Part shown: positions 43,690 through 53,649 of the stretch, in pieces | How the letters are laid out: each line of letters starts with the position of its first letter | Position numbering within the stretch: position 1 is the stretch's first letter | NCBI GenBank assembly: GCA_016490735.1 | Contig: JAEMWC010000009.1 | Location: 2,438,501 to 2,502,500 of the forward strand | Length of the DNA stretch: 64,000 nt | Origin: Pachyseris speciosa | Taxonomy: Eukaryota; Cnidaria; Anthozoa; Scleractinia; Pachyseridae | Reading direction: 5' to 3' | Position numbers and translations under genes: made by a program | The notes under the pieces: generated by a model | Databases searched by the model: none | Told to the model about the DNA's origin: nothing | What the model saw: only the letters and a program-made list of their open reading frames with translations

Positions 43690-45432
43690 ATGGAAGATTC
43701 CGAACCGATCTGTGAAACCAAACAAGCTTCATTCTGTGTGGAGATACTGAAGCGATTGAACATGCAACGAGGACAAGGTTACTTGTGCGACATAACCTTG
43801 GTGGCGAAAGAAGGGAGGGAATTCAATGCACATAGAAATGTGCTTTCGGCGGCGACTCCCTTCTTTGCAAAACTTCTTCGAAGTGAGATGAGAGAAAAGG
43901 AAGAAGGGATGATCCGGTTTGAGGAGATTTCAGCGTCGGTTCTCGAAGAAGTTTTGGAGTTCATCTACACAGGCAATGTCATGATATATAACGAACGAAA
44001 TGCGAAGGATCTTGTCATCGTAGCCGATTACTTACTTCTTGTATGTTTGAAAACCATCGCGATACGATGTCTGGAGAAACGGCTTACCATCTTCAATTGC
44101 GTCTCGACATTTTACTTCGCTGAGAAATACCAGTGTAAAGACCTTATTGCCAAAAGTAGGACGTTGATTCTCGAGAAATTCGCTTCCGTAGCAGAAACAG
44201 ACGAATTCCTAAATTTAGAGGCCGAAGAGGTCGTTAGTTGGATTTCAGGTGATGAAATTTGTGTTGAGGAAGAAGAAGATGTCTTGAAAATCATACAAAA
44301 ATGGATTGAACAAAACGAAAGCCATCGAAAGGCGAAGTTTGAAGAATTGTTTTGTCACGTTCGACTGGTTTTCCTATCGCGTGACTCTTTGTTGGATGTC
44401 GTGACTCACAACTTAGTGAGAGGAAACCATAATTGTTTACAAAAGGTGTTGGACGCTATAGCGGAAGTCAGTGGTGGAAGTGAAGATGCTATCATGCAGT
44501 CACCAAGAAGAAGATTCGGAAATGACGTCATTGTGGCTTGTGGAGCTAAACACACCATGTGTTATCTTCCTCAGAGAGACGAGTGGAAATTTTTAGCAGA
44601 CGGTTTGGAATATCAATCTGAACTCACCCAGATGATAATATTCCGTAATCAGTTGCTGACTTTTAACAGCTGTAGAACTCAAGGTTATGATCCTTTTTTT
44701 AACAACTGGTCCTCATTGCAGCATTTGTGTCTTTCTTATTATTCAGAGCGGGTGGCAGTTGTTGGAGGGCATCTTTATTGCATTGATTTTGATGATGCAA
44801 CTGAAATGTCCACAATTAAAAAGTACAATGTGAGGTCGTCATCGTGGGAGAGTATTTTCACTTCTCATGAGAGTTACAGGTATAACTCTTGTGTTGTTGC
44901 TGCTGATAACTGTTTGTATGTTTTGGGTGGGAAAGCATCAAAACAGTTGGAGGGCTATGGGACAGAAGCTGAGAAATTTGACATGGTGCAAAGCAAATGG
45001 GAAGAAATTGCAGACATGCAGGAAGCCAGAGGTGAAGCCTTTGGTGTGGCGAGGCAAGGAAAGATTTTTGTGGCTGGAGGGATGTGTGGTTGGAGGGAAA
45101 GCCTCTATACATGTGAGGTGTACAGTATCTCCACAGACGAATGGCAGTTCACTGGAGTCTTGAATGTTCCACGTTGGTTGGGAAGCATGGTGTGTGTTAA
45201 TGGGACACTGTATGTGCTGGGAGGTTCAAGTTATGCATTTGGGTATCCTGAGTACACAGTTGAAAGCTATGATCCCACTGCAAACCGATGGACCCAAAAG
45301 ACCACCATACCAGTGGACAAGATTCCAGGAGGTAAAGAATGTGCATTCAAAGGCTGTGCGGTGACAATTCCCAAACAAGTGCTCGAAAAACTCAAATTCA
45401 TTGACTTGGATGAAGACACTGAACTGGATTGA
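43690..45432 (+). CDS. Kelch-like BTB-BACK-Kelch protein, copy 5 (subtype B)
   Basis: 580 residues, single exon, true ATG at 43690. BTB: LCDITLVAKEGREFNAHRNV, FIYTGNVMIYNERNAKDLVI; BACK: TIFNCVSTFYFAEKYQCKDL, CVEEEEDVLKIIQKWIEQNE, HVRLVFLSRDSLLDVVTH. Kelch: IVACGAKHTMCYLPQRDEW (one glycine of the first pair lost), AVVGGHLYCIDFDDATEMS, LYVLGGKASKQLEGYG, IFVAGGMCGWRESL, LYVLGGSSYAFGYPEYTVES. The C-terminus, KQVLEKLKFIDLDEDTELD, is acidic and unlike the KPS-PQG tail of genes 1 and 3, and the DNA after the stop no longer matches the common flank, so the 3' border of the duplication or a recombination point lies here. Predicted Cul3 adaptor. Confidence 0.9.
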   Translation: MEDSEPICETKQASFCVEILKRLNMQRGQGYLCDITLVAKEGREFNAHRNVLSAATPFFAKLLRSEMREKEEGMIRFEEISASVLEEVLEFIYTGNVMIYNERNAKDLVIVADYLLLVCLKTIAIRCLEKRLTIFNCVSTFYFAEKYQCKDLIAKSRTLILEKFASVAETDEFLNLEAEEVVSWISGDEICVEEEEDVLKIIQKWIEQNESHRKAKFEELFCHVRLVFLSRDSLLDVVTHNLVRGNHNCLQKVLDAIAEVSGGSEDAIMQSPRRRFGNDVIVACGAKHTMCYLPQRDEWKFLADGLEYQSELTQMIIFRNQLLTFNSCRTQGYDPFFNNWSSLQHLCLSYYSERVAVVGGHLYCIDFDDATEMSTIKKYNVRSSSWESIFTSHESYRYNSCVVAADNCLYVLGGKASKQLEGYGTEAEKFDMVQSKWEEIADMQEARGEAFGVARQGKIFVAGGMCGWRESLYTCEVYSISTDEWQFTGVLNVPRWLGSMVCVNGTLYVLGGSSYAFGYPEYTVESYDPTANRWTQKTTIPVDKIPGGKECAFKGCAVTIPKQVLEKLKFIDLDEDTELD

Positions 45433-45990
45433 ATTCAGAGTGACAAAATCCAGGGAAAATCTCCTTTTCTTTGGTGTAAGTCAAGCGTGATGCACGAGTG
45501 TGTAAAATTGCCCCACCCCCACCCGCCCTTTCTTACTTGTCCCAACTCTCTATGTTTTGCAAATCCAAATGGTGGCTAAACCCTCAAACGACCAATACCA
45601 CCAAAAACAATTGCACTGCAGGCTAAGGTCGAAGTGCCTTTTGTTGATGGCACACAAAGGTTTGTAAATAAGTGATCTGCTTCTGACTATGGGTTGTTAT
45701 TTTATTGGCTGAATCCATTTTAGCGCTTTTCTTCATTTTCAATACAGGTCATTTACAAAAAGAGAAACGACTGAATATTTTCAGAAAAACTATATTGATT
45801 TGCTATTTTTTAATTATAATCCCAGTCAAAACAATCTGTTATCAGAGTTCGCAAATTCTTGCACCACTTCGACTTATTAATGCTTTTAAGGGGTGCTAAC
45901 CTCCTCATTCACATTCTATTGACCTTGACATTGACATACTAGTCTTTGTTTAATGTGGAAAATACTCTTGAGCTATAAGCTAGTTTTCAG
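45433..45990. other. Intergenic DNA after gene 5
   Basis: No match to the flank of the other kelch copies and no gene recognised. A 64-codon frame at 45705 is AT-rich with no motif. Confidence 0.45.
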
Positions 45991-46295
45991 GTACTCCAGT
46001 ACCCTCCTTTGCAGCTGTTGTTTGTGTTGGTCCTATTCTCCCTCCCCACCAACGTCTGCTGAACTGAGCCAAACATTCCATTCCAGGAACTGACCAATCA
46101 CATGGTGGGTTTTAAATTTTGGTGGCTAAGTTCCCGTAGCCTCCTTTGCGGCTGTTGTTTGTGTCAGTTCTATTCTCCCTCCTGATTGGATACTCAGATA
46201 CAATGGGAATGGAATGTCCGGCTTCATTCAGCAGACGGTGGGGAGGGAGAATAGGACCAACACAAACAACGGCTGCGAAGGAGCTAGTACTCCAC
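45991..46295. mobile_element. TAGCCTCC-ended MITE with 9-bp duplication
   Basis: GTACTCCAG (45991-45999) and GTACTCCAC (46287-46295) flank the element 46000-46286. The ends are TACCCTCCTTTGCAGCTGTT and the complement of the right end, TAGCTCCTTCGCAGCCGTTG; both continue GTTTGTGTTGGTCCTATTCT. An extra direct copy of the left end (TAGCCTCCTTTGCGGCTGTT) occurs inside at 46137, so it is an internally duplicated element. Confidence 0.75.
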
Positions 46296-46582
46296 TAGCT
46301 ATGAACCATGGTTATCAAAGTGTGATTTGTGTGCTTGGAAAGTCAGGTTAATTGTGCATGTGGCAAAACAATACTATTGAAAGTAAAAATGAAGTAACTG
46401 AACTGATGCTATACATCTCTAAATATTACCTTTATTATGTCAAGCTAAAGCTTGTATCTTACCAGAATTTAGTAGACACTGAAATATAAAATTAAAGCAG
46501 ATTTTGATCATTTATTTACTATAATTTTTATTTTGATGCAAACTTGAAAAATATTTTGCTTGGCAGGTAATACCTCCAAATT

Positions 46583-46713
46583 AAATAATAATAATAATTT
46601 AGAACTTATATAGCGCATTTTCCATTTGTATATGATCAAATGCGCTTTACCAGCAGATGAAATTGTAATTTGGAAATGTTGGTTTTAGTGGAGAGGGAAA
46701 AACCGGAGAATCG

Positions 46714-46757
<44 letters not shown>

Positions 46758-46860
46758 AACCCACTTATGATGCCGAGTCTGGGAATCGAACCCTTGCCAC
46801 ATTGGTGGAAGGCGAGTGCTCTCACCACTGTGCCATCCCTGCTCCCCAAGCCCCCCTCAT
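46583..46860 (-). mobile_element. tRNA-derived SINE (Gly-like head)
   Basis: On the minus strand: GGGAGCAGGGATGGCACAGT, GTGGTGAGAGCACTCGCC, TTCCACC in the anticodon loop, GGGTTCGATTCCC (B box), then ATCATAAGTGGGTTGAGTTT and a tail ending in AAATGCGCTATATAAGTTCT and (ATT)n. The same head occurs at 57758 with a different tail, so heads and tails are exchanged between SINE families. Confidence 0.75.
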
Positions 46861-47256
46861 GATAGTTTCCTCTGTTAAAACTGCTGCAGTCACTGAAATT
46901 CATTGAGATAACCAAAAGGTAAACAGAATGACCAAATTGATGTTTCATGTACCCCAGATATGGCAATGTTTATACCATGTGAGCACATTTTTCACTTAGG
47001 CATTTCAAACATTTTAGTTGGACTGATCTTAGCTTGTTTTTGTTTTGTTCTTAATATTTTATACAATTGTATTTTAATGCATGTATCATTTGATATTAGT
47101 TTTTACACTAGGATTTCATTTAGTATTTATTAGCCTTATTTATGACTGTTATTATATTACCATTATCTCATTTTTATTTGTGATTTATTCATAATTATTG
47201 TAATGCACATTTTATAAAACTATTTGAGCAGTTAATCTGTGCAATAGAAGTAATAA

Positions 47257-47294
<38 letters not shown>

Positions 47295-48374
47295 TATTAT
47301 TAAAACTTCTGAAATGAAGACAAGGGATTAGCTACACCAGACTACTGTTGTCTTGCACTGTTAACTCTGTGCCTCCACTTCCCTCAATAAGAAGCTATTA
47401 AGTGAACAGGTTTCAGGCAATAACAATCCAAGATTACTCCACTGTTTCACTTACTTGAGTTAGTAATTAATTTAAGGATTCAAGTTACCCAGTGAGGTAG
47501 ACTATTAGATGATTTAGCGAGCAAGATGTCCACCAAAAGGTTGTTACAGTTCACTGGTGACTGAAGTGGTTATCATTCATTTTCACAACCGGTCAGATGG
47601 TGGCTTCACAAATGCTAAATGCTACATACATGTACTTGAGTTATTCATATTGGATGGTATGTGCTGATGAGCCTGAAAGCACTGAATCAAATCCGTAAAT
47701 CGATACCCAATTTAAGACACCCAGTATAGTGTAATGATACAATGGTATGAAAAAACAAAAGAAACTGAAACAAGTGCTTTCTGTGAACATTTACTGCACA
47801 CAATTTTAATGATGTGGAACTTTAAAGTGTCATTAAAACATACAACACCAAGCTCCTACTGATCGACTGTCGGCTGACTGAAAGCAATAACCTGTGGGCA
47901 ACGGTCAGTTGACAACACTGTTATTTTTTTTCTCCTTTATTGCAGCTTTCCACATAGGTCTCTTTCCTAAACTGTCCTTTCAAATGTGATGTTATCTAGG
48001 CCAACTCTGGTAGCTCCCCTGAACCAGTCCCATGTCTTCTAGTTGATCAATCAAAAGGAAATGTTTGGTACTGGTAATTGTATCAGTTGCAGCCAAATTT
48101 TACATATTTACAACACAGTTCAAAAATAATACAAAATCAATAAACTTTGTTGCTCTGTCAAGGGTAGGAACAGTATATTGTTATGCTTTCATCATATAAA
48201 AGGAATGTATCCACTTTTGGAAAATCCAGTGGCGATGGCCTTTAAATACAAATCGTATTAAATGTATCATAACCGTATCAACACAAAGTTTTAGCGGTAA
48301 ATTTACCACAGCAGATTTAGTATTTTCAGAAGCAAATCATTGGTTCTGGCATGCATCGTTTGTGTGGATTTTAG
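46861..48374. other. Intergenic AT-rich DNA with ATT microsatellite
   Basis: A (ATT)n tract lies at about 47260-47300. No gene, RNA or element is recognised in the remainder. Confidence 0.5.
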
Positions 48375-49495
48375 GCCACCCGCGTGGGCGAAATTTCGAA
48401 TATTACGCTGCACAAATATTGCTGCCTCATTCACTTTGGCGATTTATGGAGGACCAACGCACTTCGAAATATCTCCAACTTGCAAATGGGGTTGAGAGCT
48501 GAAAAAAAGAGCACAACCGATAACTTAGTTTCACTTGCGTATATCCTTGTGTAGTAGTTGCCTCCGCTACTTGTTCTGCTTGTTCGGCGCCTTCCCCCGC
48601 AGGGACTTCCGTCGGTTCATTATCTTATCCCAGGCTTCACAAAATACAGGGGCACCCAACGAGCCAAACCAGCCAAAAGTTGTAGAAAGGCATTTTTAAG
48701 TACGTTATGGTGTTTGAAGTCTGTTTAAAGTGATGTTTTGGTTAGCTAGAAAACTTTGATCTGTTCGGATTCCCTAGCTGAAATGTTAATTGCCCGAAAA
48801 TTTTAGGGAACAAAATCTTTCTTTGAGAAAATACTAGCTGAAATGAACTTTCTAGGGAACCTTTTTTTCTTTCCGAAAATGCTAGCTGACGTTTTTTACT
48901 GCCAAAAACAGCAATAACGACCTTTCCGAAAATCTCAGGGGTTAAGATTGCCACATTACGAATCTTTTAGGCCACGTTTTACTTACGAAAATCCGAGTGC
49001 ACTCTTTAATCGACGCCGAAAGCCTTAGGCGAACTACCCTCCACCGAACAGATATCTACCGAAACTTGTCGTTGGGTGCCCCTGAAAATAGTGCTCCTTC
49101 GGCAAAGAAAGATATGCCAATGTCCATTTGACAGTTATAAGTTTAGTTGCCAAATCGTTAAACAGGGCGACTTTGTTATGAAAGAGAACAAGGAAAACTA
49201 CTGCAAACAGAATAATTCACATATCAAAAGCAGCAACTTTTGTATCACAGCAAGGTCACCCTCGGCCTCTCTCCTATTCAAGGGCTAAGTTGTCGGTCTT
49301 TTTTGAAGTCCATGCACATGCTCTTTCTCAGATCTCAACTCATTTAATTTGCAAGTTGGCGATATTTCGAAGTATTATTATTATTATTACGAAGTTATTA
49401 TTATTATTACGTCGTTCCTACTTACATCGCCACAGTAAAGGAGGCAGTAATATTTGCGCAGCGTAATAGTTGAAATTTCGCCCAACGCGAGTGGC
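48375..49495. mobile_element. Long-TIR element with a nested element
   Basis: The left arm (48375-48518) and right arm (about 49319-49495) are inverted copies: GCCACCCGCGTGGGCGAAATT versus the complement GCCACTCGCGTTGGGCGAAAT, then TATTACGCTGC, CAAATATT-CTGCC, and TTCGAAATAT...CAACTTGCAAAT. The target duplication is unclear. The right arm is split by an ATT/ACG microsatellite (49376-49412). The middle holds the element 48647-49084. Confidence 0.7.
48641..49090. mobile_element. CAGGGGCACCC-ended element, nested
   Basis: The termini CAGGGGCACCCAACG and complement (48647-49084) are flanked by AAAATA on both sides (48641-48646 and 49085-49090). CAGGG termini resemble hAT elements, but those duplicate 8 bases, whereas only 6 match here. 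Its left 150 bases recur in the kelch flanks at 19482 and 40355. Confidence 0.65.
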
Positions 49496-49627
49496 TTATC
49501 CAGAGAAACGGTACGTCAAATCTCAAGTTGTCAGTTTCGTTATCGTTATGTTTTTTAGGGGGTCAGTAGGGGGCTCAGTAGGGGTAGTCCTTGGACCGGT
49601 CCGTAGTGGGGTTCATGGACCGGGGGT

Positions 49628-49737
49628 CAGTGTTTTCGCGACACGATGTCAAGAGGAACGCCTTCCCGTCTTCAATTGCGTCTCGATATTTTACTTCGCT
49701 GAGAAATACCCGTGTGAGCAACTTGTTGCTGAAAGTA
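49628..49737 (+). pseudogene. Kelch-like relic, BACK fragment (subtype B)
   Basis: The frame gives CQEERLPVFNCVSIFYFAEK then YPCEQLVAES, matching the start of the BACK domain of genes 4 and 5 (KRLTIFNCVSTFYFAEKYQC). No BTB precedes it. It is interrupted by a transposon and resumes at 50637. Confidence 0.8.
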
Positions 49738-50637
49738 TAGCCTGCGAGCAAGCTCTCGCAGGGGTAGCGGTTGGGGGAGGAAAGGAGAGAAGGAGAGCTT
49801 GCACTCGTGTCTCACAAATTTGAATTTGGACGCAAAATGAGGATTGGTTGATTTGACCAGGTGATGACGTGATCTATCATCGAGCGTGGACTGCGTGGTT
49901 TGAGTTTGTTTGGTTTTTGTCCGGAAAGGGCGAGACATTTGTATTCGCGAAGCTTGCGAAAATTCCTCCAAACGTCTGAACTGTCCGTTAGATTTGAAAC
50001 CAAATCAGCGTCTAGGAGTCGATAACTTACTTCAAAGCAAACTGAGATGTTCTTGCTGTTTTGCCTACATGATTTGGCAAAAGTTCCAGTGCGTGCCGCT
50101 GCGATCTAAGATAATTGGTCGCAGACAGTATTGGTGGTTTTCCCACTTCAAAGCATTATTGACGAACAGGTCGCCGAAGCCCGAAGTATGGGGATTTCTG
50201 TTGCGATCCTTTCTTGGCGATCTGTCTTTGACCGGGGCTTCTATCTGTCGTAGTTACCGAGGTTGGCAAAGTTCCCTTCATCCTTGGTCCGACATCCGAG
50301 ACTTCAACTTCATTCTCCGGCTTATCAAACTTAGAATTAATAGAAAATAAAGCTGAAACCTTCGCTGGTTTTTCGTACTTTTGTAGTTCACGGTAGGCAG
50401 ACTCTCTCAGAAACTGAGGAGTTATTTTTTTCAGCGACGATTCCCGACAGAAAAAACAAATTTTCAGTTTGCGCTGATTGGCCAAATTTTGACAGCTCAG
50501 GCAGCCGGAAGCCACCGCTAGGAAGCATTAGGGACGGAATTCAAATCGCAGAGAGATCGTTGCAAGCTCACTCTCCATTTTTACGTCCTTCCATCCCCAT
50601 CCACCGAGAGAGCTTGCTCGTAGGCTGCTGAAAGTAG
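49728..50637. mobile_element. TAGCCTGCGAGC-ended element with 9-bp duplication
   Basis: CTGAAAGTA flanks the insert (49729-49737 and 50628-50636). The element 49738-50627 (890 bp) starts TAGCCTGCGAGCAAGCTCTC and ends with the complement of CAGCCTACGAGCAAGCTCTC. The arms extend about 25 bases and more loosely further. It carries a minus-strand open frame. Confidence 0.85.
50156..50515 (-). CDS. Uncharacterised Cys-containing transposon protein (partial)
   Basis: 119 codons on the minus strand. The N-terminal part has GCLSCQNLANQRKLKICFFC (two CxxC pairs 13 residues apart), followed by a basic region and RESAYRELQKYEKP. A zinc-binding, DNA-binding role is plausible from the Cys spacing and location inside a DNA transposon; the Cys-rich frame of the 10.2-11.1 kb element is a possible analogue (it also has CLSC). 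I do not recognise the family, and downstream the frame breaks, so the product is probably incomplete. Confidence 0.4.
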   Translation of the reverse strand: MASGCLSCQNLANQRKLKICFFCRESSLKKITPQFLRESAYRELQKYEKPAKVSALFSINSKFDKPENEVEVSDVGPRMKGTLPTSVTTTDRSPGQRQIAKKGSQQKSPYFGLRRPVRQ

Positions 50638-51011
50638 GACGTTGATTCTCGAGGACTTAAGCAGTCACCAAGAAGAAGATTCGGAACTGACGCCATTGTG
50701 CCTTTGATGCTTCCATTCCTCAAGGATAATCTCCCGATAATTGGATGCCTTGTAAGTCAGACACTGTATATAAGACTCTTGAAACTGCCTCAGTAGTATT
50801 GAAAACTCATCACTTTGTTGGAAGAAAGAAACTTGAGAATGCGAAAGAGACGTGAACCACACTTTAACAGTCAGTGAAAGGGAGATGGGGGGGTTGGAGA
50901 AACTAGCCTAACTACTATAACTGTAACGTTTACAGGGAAGAGTTTCCGTTATCTATTTCCAAGCGAAAATACTTTGAATTGATAATGATATTTGGGAAGT
51001 CACTTAACCAG
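50637..51011 (+). pseudogene. Kelch-like relic, end and 3' flank
   Basis: GGACGTTGATTCTCGAGGAC continues BACK, then an internal deletion joins AGTCACCAAGAAGAAGATTC (linker and first blade, to about 50698) directly to CATTCCTCAAGGATAATCTC (tail and old stop, about 50710-50735). From there on it is shared 3' flank (TGAAAACTCATCACTTTG...), cut at 51011 by a Harbinger-like element and resuming at 52892. Confidence 0.8.
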
Positions 51012-52195
51012 GGGTTAATTTAAATAAAACTTTTACACTTGTAATCTACAAGTCGGACCATTGTCTTCACAAGCGCAGACGAAAACGAGTTTAATAAACA
51101 TCTTTACAAGTCCAGGTTACAAGTGTCCGACTTGCCAGAAAGATTACAGGTGTAGCGCTACACGTGTAAAAGATGGTAAGTATTCCGATTTAATAGAACT
51201 TTTACAGGAGTCCGACTTGTATTTTTACAAGGGTTCAACTTGTAAATCACAAATGCAAAATACAAGTCGCATGTCACTTGTAAACATTAAGTTCGACTTC
51301 TAAAAAGGACGCGTTTCCGACCGTTGTTTCTCAGTCTTCAGAAAAAAAAAACCTTAATAAACCACAGGAAGCTCAGAAAATAGGCTCTGTATTCCCATTT
51401 AGTTACAAGGCAGCCCAAAAATCCGATTCACATTGTAGCAAACCACAGGGAAGTGGCATTTTCTTTTCCAACTCAAAATCAGACAATGGAGGACAGAAGT
51501 CCGTGGGACAGTTCCAGGAATCCTTTCAAATTTGTGCGTCTTACTCTCGCCATCATTACCATGACCCAGGTCCCACCCTAACCCCCCCCCCCTGCCTCCC
51601 CCAGGCAATGTTGATTGAAACGCTGTCAGCGACCATTGACACTTCTTTTGCTTGGCTAATGTCTGTCCAACGCTCCCAGTTCAACATAGTTTGGCGGGGA
51701 GGAGGTGGAATTGGAGTGAATTTTGCTCTAATCGCGTTGACTGTCCCAACACTTTCAGCCCGCATTGTAGTTCAAAGAAATTACACACAACGATAACTTT
51801 ATTATCTGCAGGGTAAGCAGTCGCTCCGGTTCGTCAGTGTTGGGATAGGGCTGCCGCGGGGTGGGGTTTAAGGGTTTCTGGGTCTAGGATAAGTTACCTC
51901 TTTCGATACGGCTTTTAGATCTGAGTTTGTACACAAAGATTTTTATTCTAGCTTTACATCATACGAGAGTTCTTTCCCTTTTGAAAACGCTCTTTTGGTT
52001 TGAGCATGAAACACAAAAATTACAATGATAATAGCATTCTCATTTCACTCCCACCCTTGGCAAGTACGCTCGCAGAATAGATAGCGCCGGAGTAGCGTAG
52101 CCAGTCAGAGAACGACATTCGTGATAGAACGGTAGTAGATTTATACTAATGGCCCGCAGAACGTCTCCGCGAGGGTTTTGGTGCAGCCAGATATC

Positions 52196-52599
52196 TATGG
52201 GCCTGTTCACATGGCGGTGGGGGATCCCGGGTAGGTGTGGTACCCCACCTAGCCGTGATCAAAAAAAGCTGGCTTTCACATTCAACCCCTGGGCGCTGGA
52301 GTGAGGTTTAAAATGCTATCGCGTGGTGGCTAAGTACGTATATCAACAAAGAATTCAGGGACAATTGCCCGGATGAACATCACCCCACCCTACCTCCAGC
52401 ATTCACATGGAGAAAACTCACCCCAGCTAAGCGGGTTACCCGCCCTGGCTGACCGGGCAACCAGCCTCGGTGAGGTACCCCACTTCACATTTGAACGCGA
52501 TCGAGAAATAAAGAGAGATTGTATGGAGAGATTGGTAACCCCACCGAGGTGGTTCCTCACCTTCCTGGGGTGCCCCACCTCCATGTGAACAGGCCCTAT
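52196..52599. mobile_element. Nested Harbinger-type MITE (TAT duplication)
   Basis: GGGCCTGTTCACATGGCGGT and the complement of the right end (GGGCCTGTTCACATGGAGGT) with TAT on both sides. The ends match those of the element at 16918-17430. It interrupts the Myb/SANT-like gene of its host element. Confidence 0.8.
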
Positions 52600-52797
52600 G
52601 TTCGCGCCAACGCCGTTTAATTGAGTGCATATCGTTTCCCACGCTTCCTGTTTTGCCTTCTTTGTCACTGTCGGCGAAAATGGCGCCAAAACTATCATTT
52701 TGTGGTCCTTAACGAGCTGGGCTAAAAGCAACTTTTGTTGTTTGGATAACATGCTCAACGATTTTCTCAAGAACATAACTGAGAACGAAGGAAGCAA
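52600..52797 (-). pseudogene. Myb/SANT-like DNA-binding fragment
   Basis: Minus strand: LSKQQKLLLAQLVKDHKMIV, then FSPTVTKKAKQEAWETICTQ, then LNGVGAN, after which the reading enters the MITE. The pattern (hydrophobic helix, LV--HK, SPTV--KAK-EAW--I---LN) is that of the Myb/SANT-like domain found in Harbinger accessory proteins and their host derivatives such as NAIF1. The distal part is lost. Confidence 0.65.
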
Positions 52798-52894
52798 AGC
52801 GGCATATATTGAAAGAACAGCAGAGATTTTGCATATGTCGGACTTTACATGTGCAAATTACACGTGTAAAAACTACAAGTGTAATTGACCCCAG

Positions 52895-53200
52895 AACAGA
52901 AAAAAGAAAGCCTAAACCTAAAAGGGGTTATTTTTTGGATATTAAAAACAATGCTGATGATTAATGATTGCAATGACAGACACATCCATTTCTTAAAATG
53001 TGCATTATTGTAGAAGTTATAGCATCAAAAGAACGCCAATCTATACATTTCCTTGACCAGTATATTTGTATTATTTGCCTGACCCTTGAGGTGAAATGGT
53101 ACCGTTAAATGGGAAAAATTTTGCGATAAGTTCACAAATTTCTTTTATTGTCAAGCGATTACACTCTTCAAGAGAAATTATATGGATATTATAGTCTAGA
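52895..53200. other. Kelch 3' flank, continued
   Basis: GAACAGAAAAAAGAAAGCC and ATGATTAATGATTGCAATGA, then GGTGAAATGGTACC, follow the broken copy's flank (13020-13200 and 14440 onward), here without the Penelope-like insert. Confidence 0.65.
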
Positions 53201-53649
53201 AATTCAATCAACAACCTCGGTCAGTCCACTAAAACTGTTCTTTAGCATAAGCTACTTCTTTAGTGTTATTGTTCGCACTTGACAATGAAAGTTTTCAAAT
53301 ATAATCTAGCCACAATTTAACCCTTTTACACATTTTACTGAATTTTTAACTAATTGATTGATTGGCCTATGAATTCCAGGCTCCAAACCAGTCAACACCT
53401 GCTCGGACGGACAACCTCGATCGCATGCGCATTTTTGACTACGATGGAGCCCTGGGGGCTTAATTCCTGTTTTGGGAAATGTTCTTTCTGCCTTTACTGG
53501 AAACCATACTGAAAACAAAATCCGAATAACGGTTGTTTAGAAACAAATCACCTTTATATGACTTTATCCTTTCAAAAGCTTCATGACGATTCTAAGCGTT
53601 TTTAAAACTTCCCTTGATAAACTCTTTGAGCTCCTTTGTCGTTGATCTT

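Larger units (their letters stand above)
51009..52894. mobile_element. PIF/Harbinger-like element with Myb/SANT fragment
   Basis: CAG duplication at 51009-51011 and 52892-52894; the uninterrupted site CACTTGACCAGAACAG exists at 36393. The element 51012-52891 begins GGGTTAATTT and ends AATTGACCC. Near both ends lie many ACTTGTA / TACAAGT phrases, probably transposase-binding subterminal repeats. A 3-base duplication with a Myb/SANT-like gene inside fits PIF/Harbinger, which encodes such a partner protein. No DDE nuclease is seen, and a second element is nested inside. Confidence 0.75.

Noticed and set aside
52390..52600. Continuation of the Myb/SANT-like protein past its conserved region
   Set aside because: From GPVHMEVG onward the reading is the terminus of a MITE with its own target duplication.
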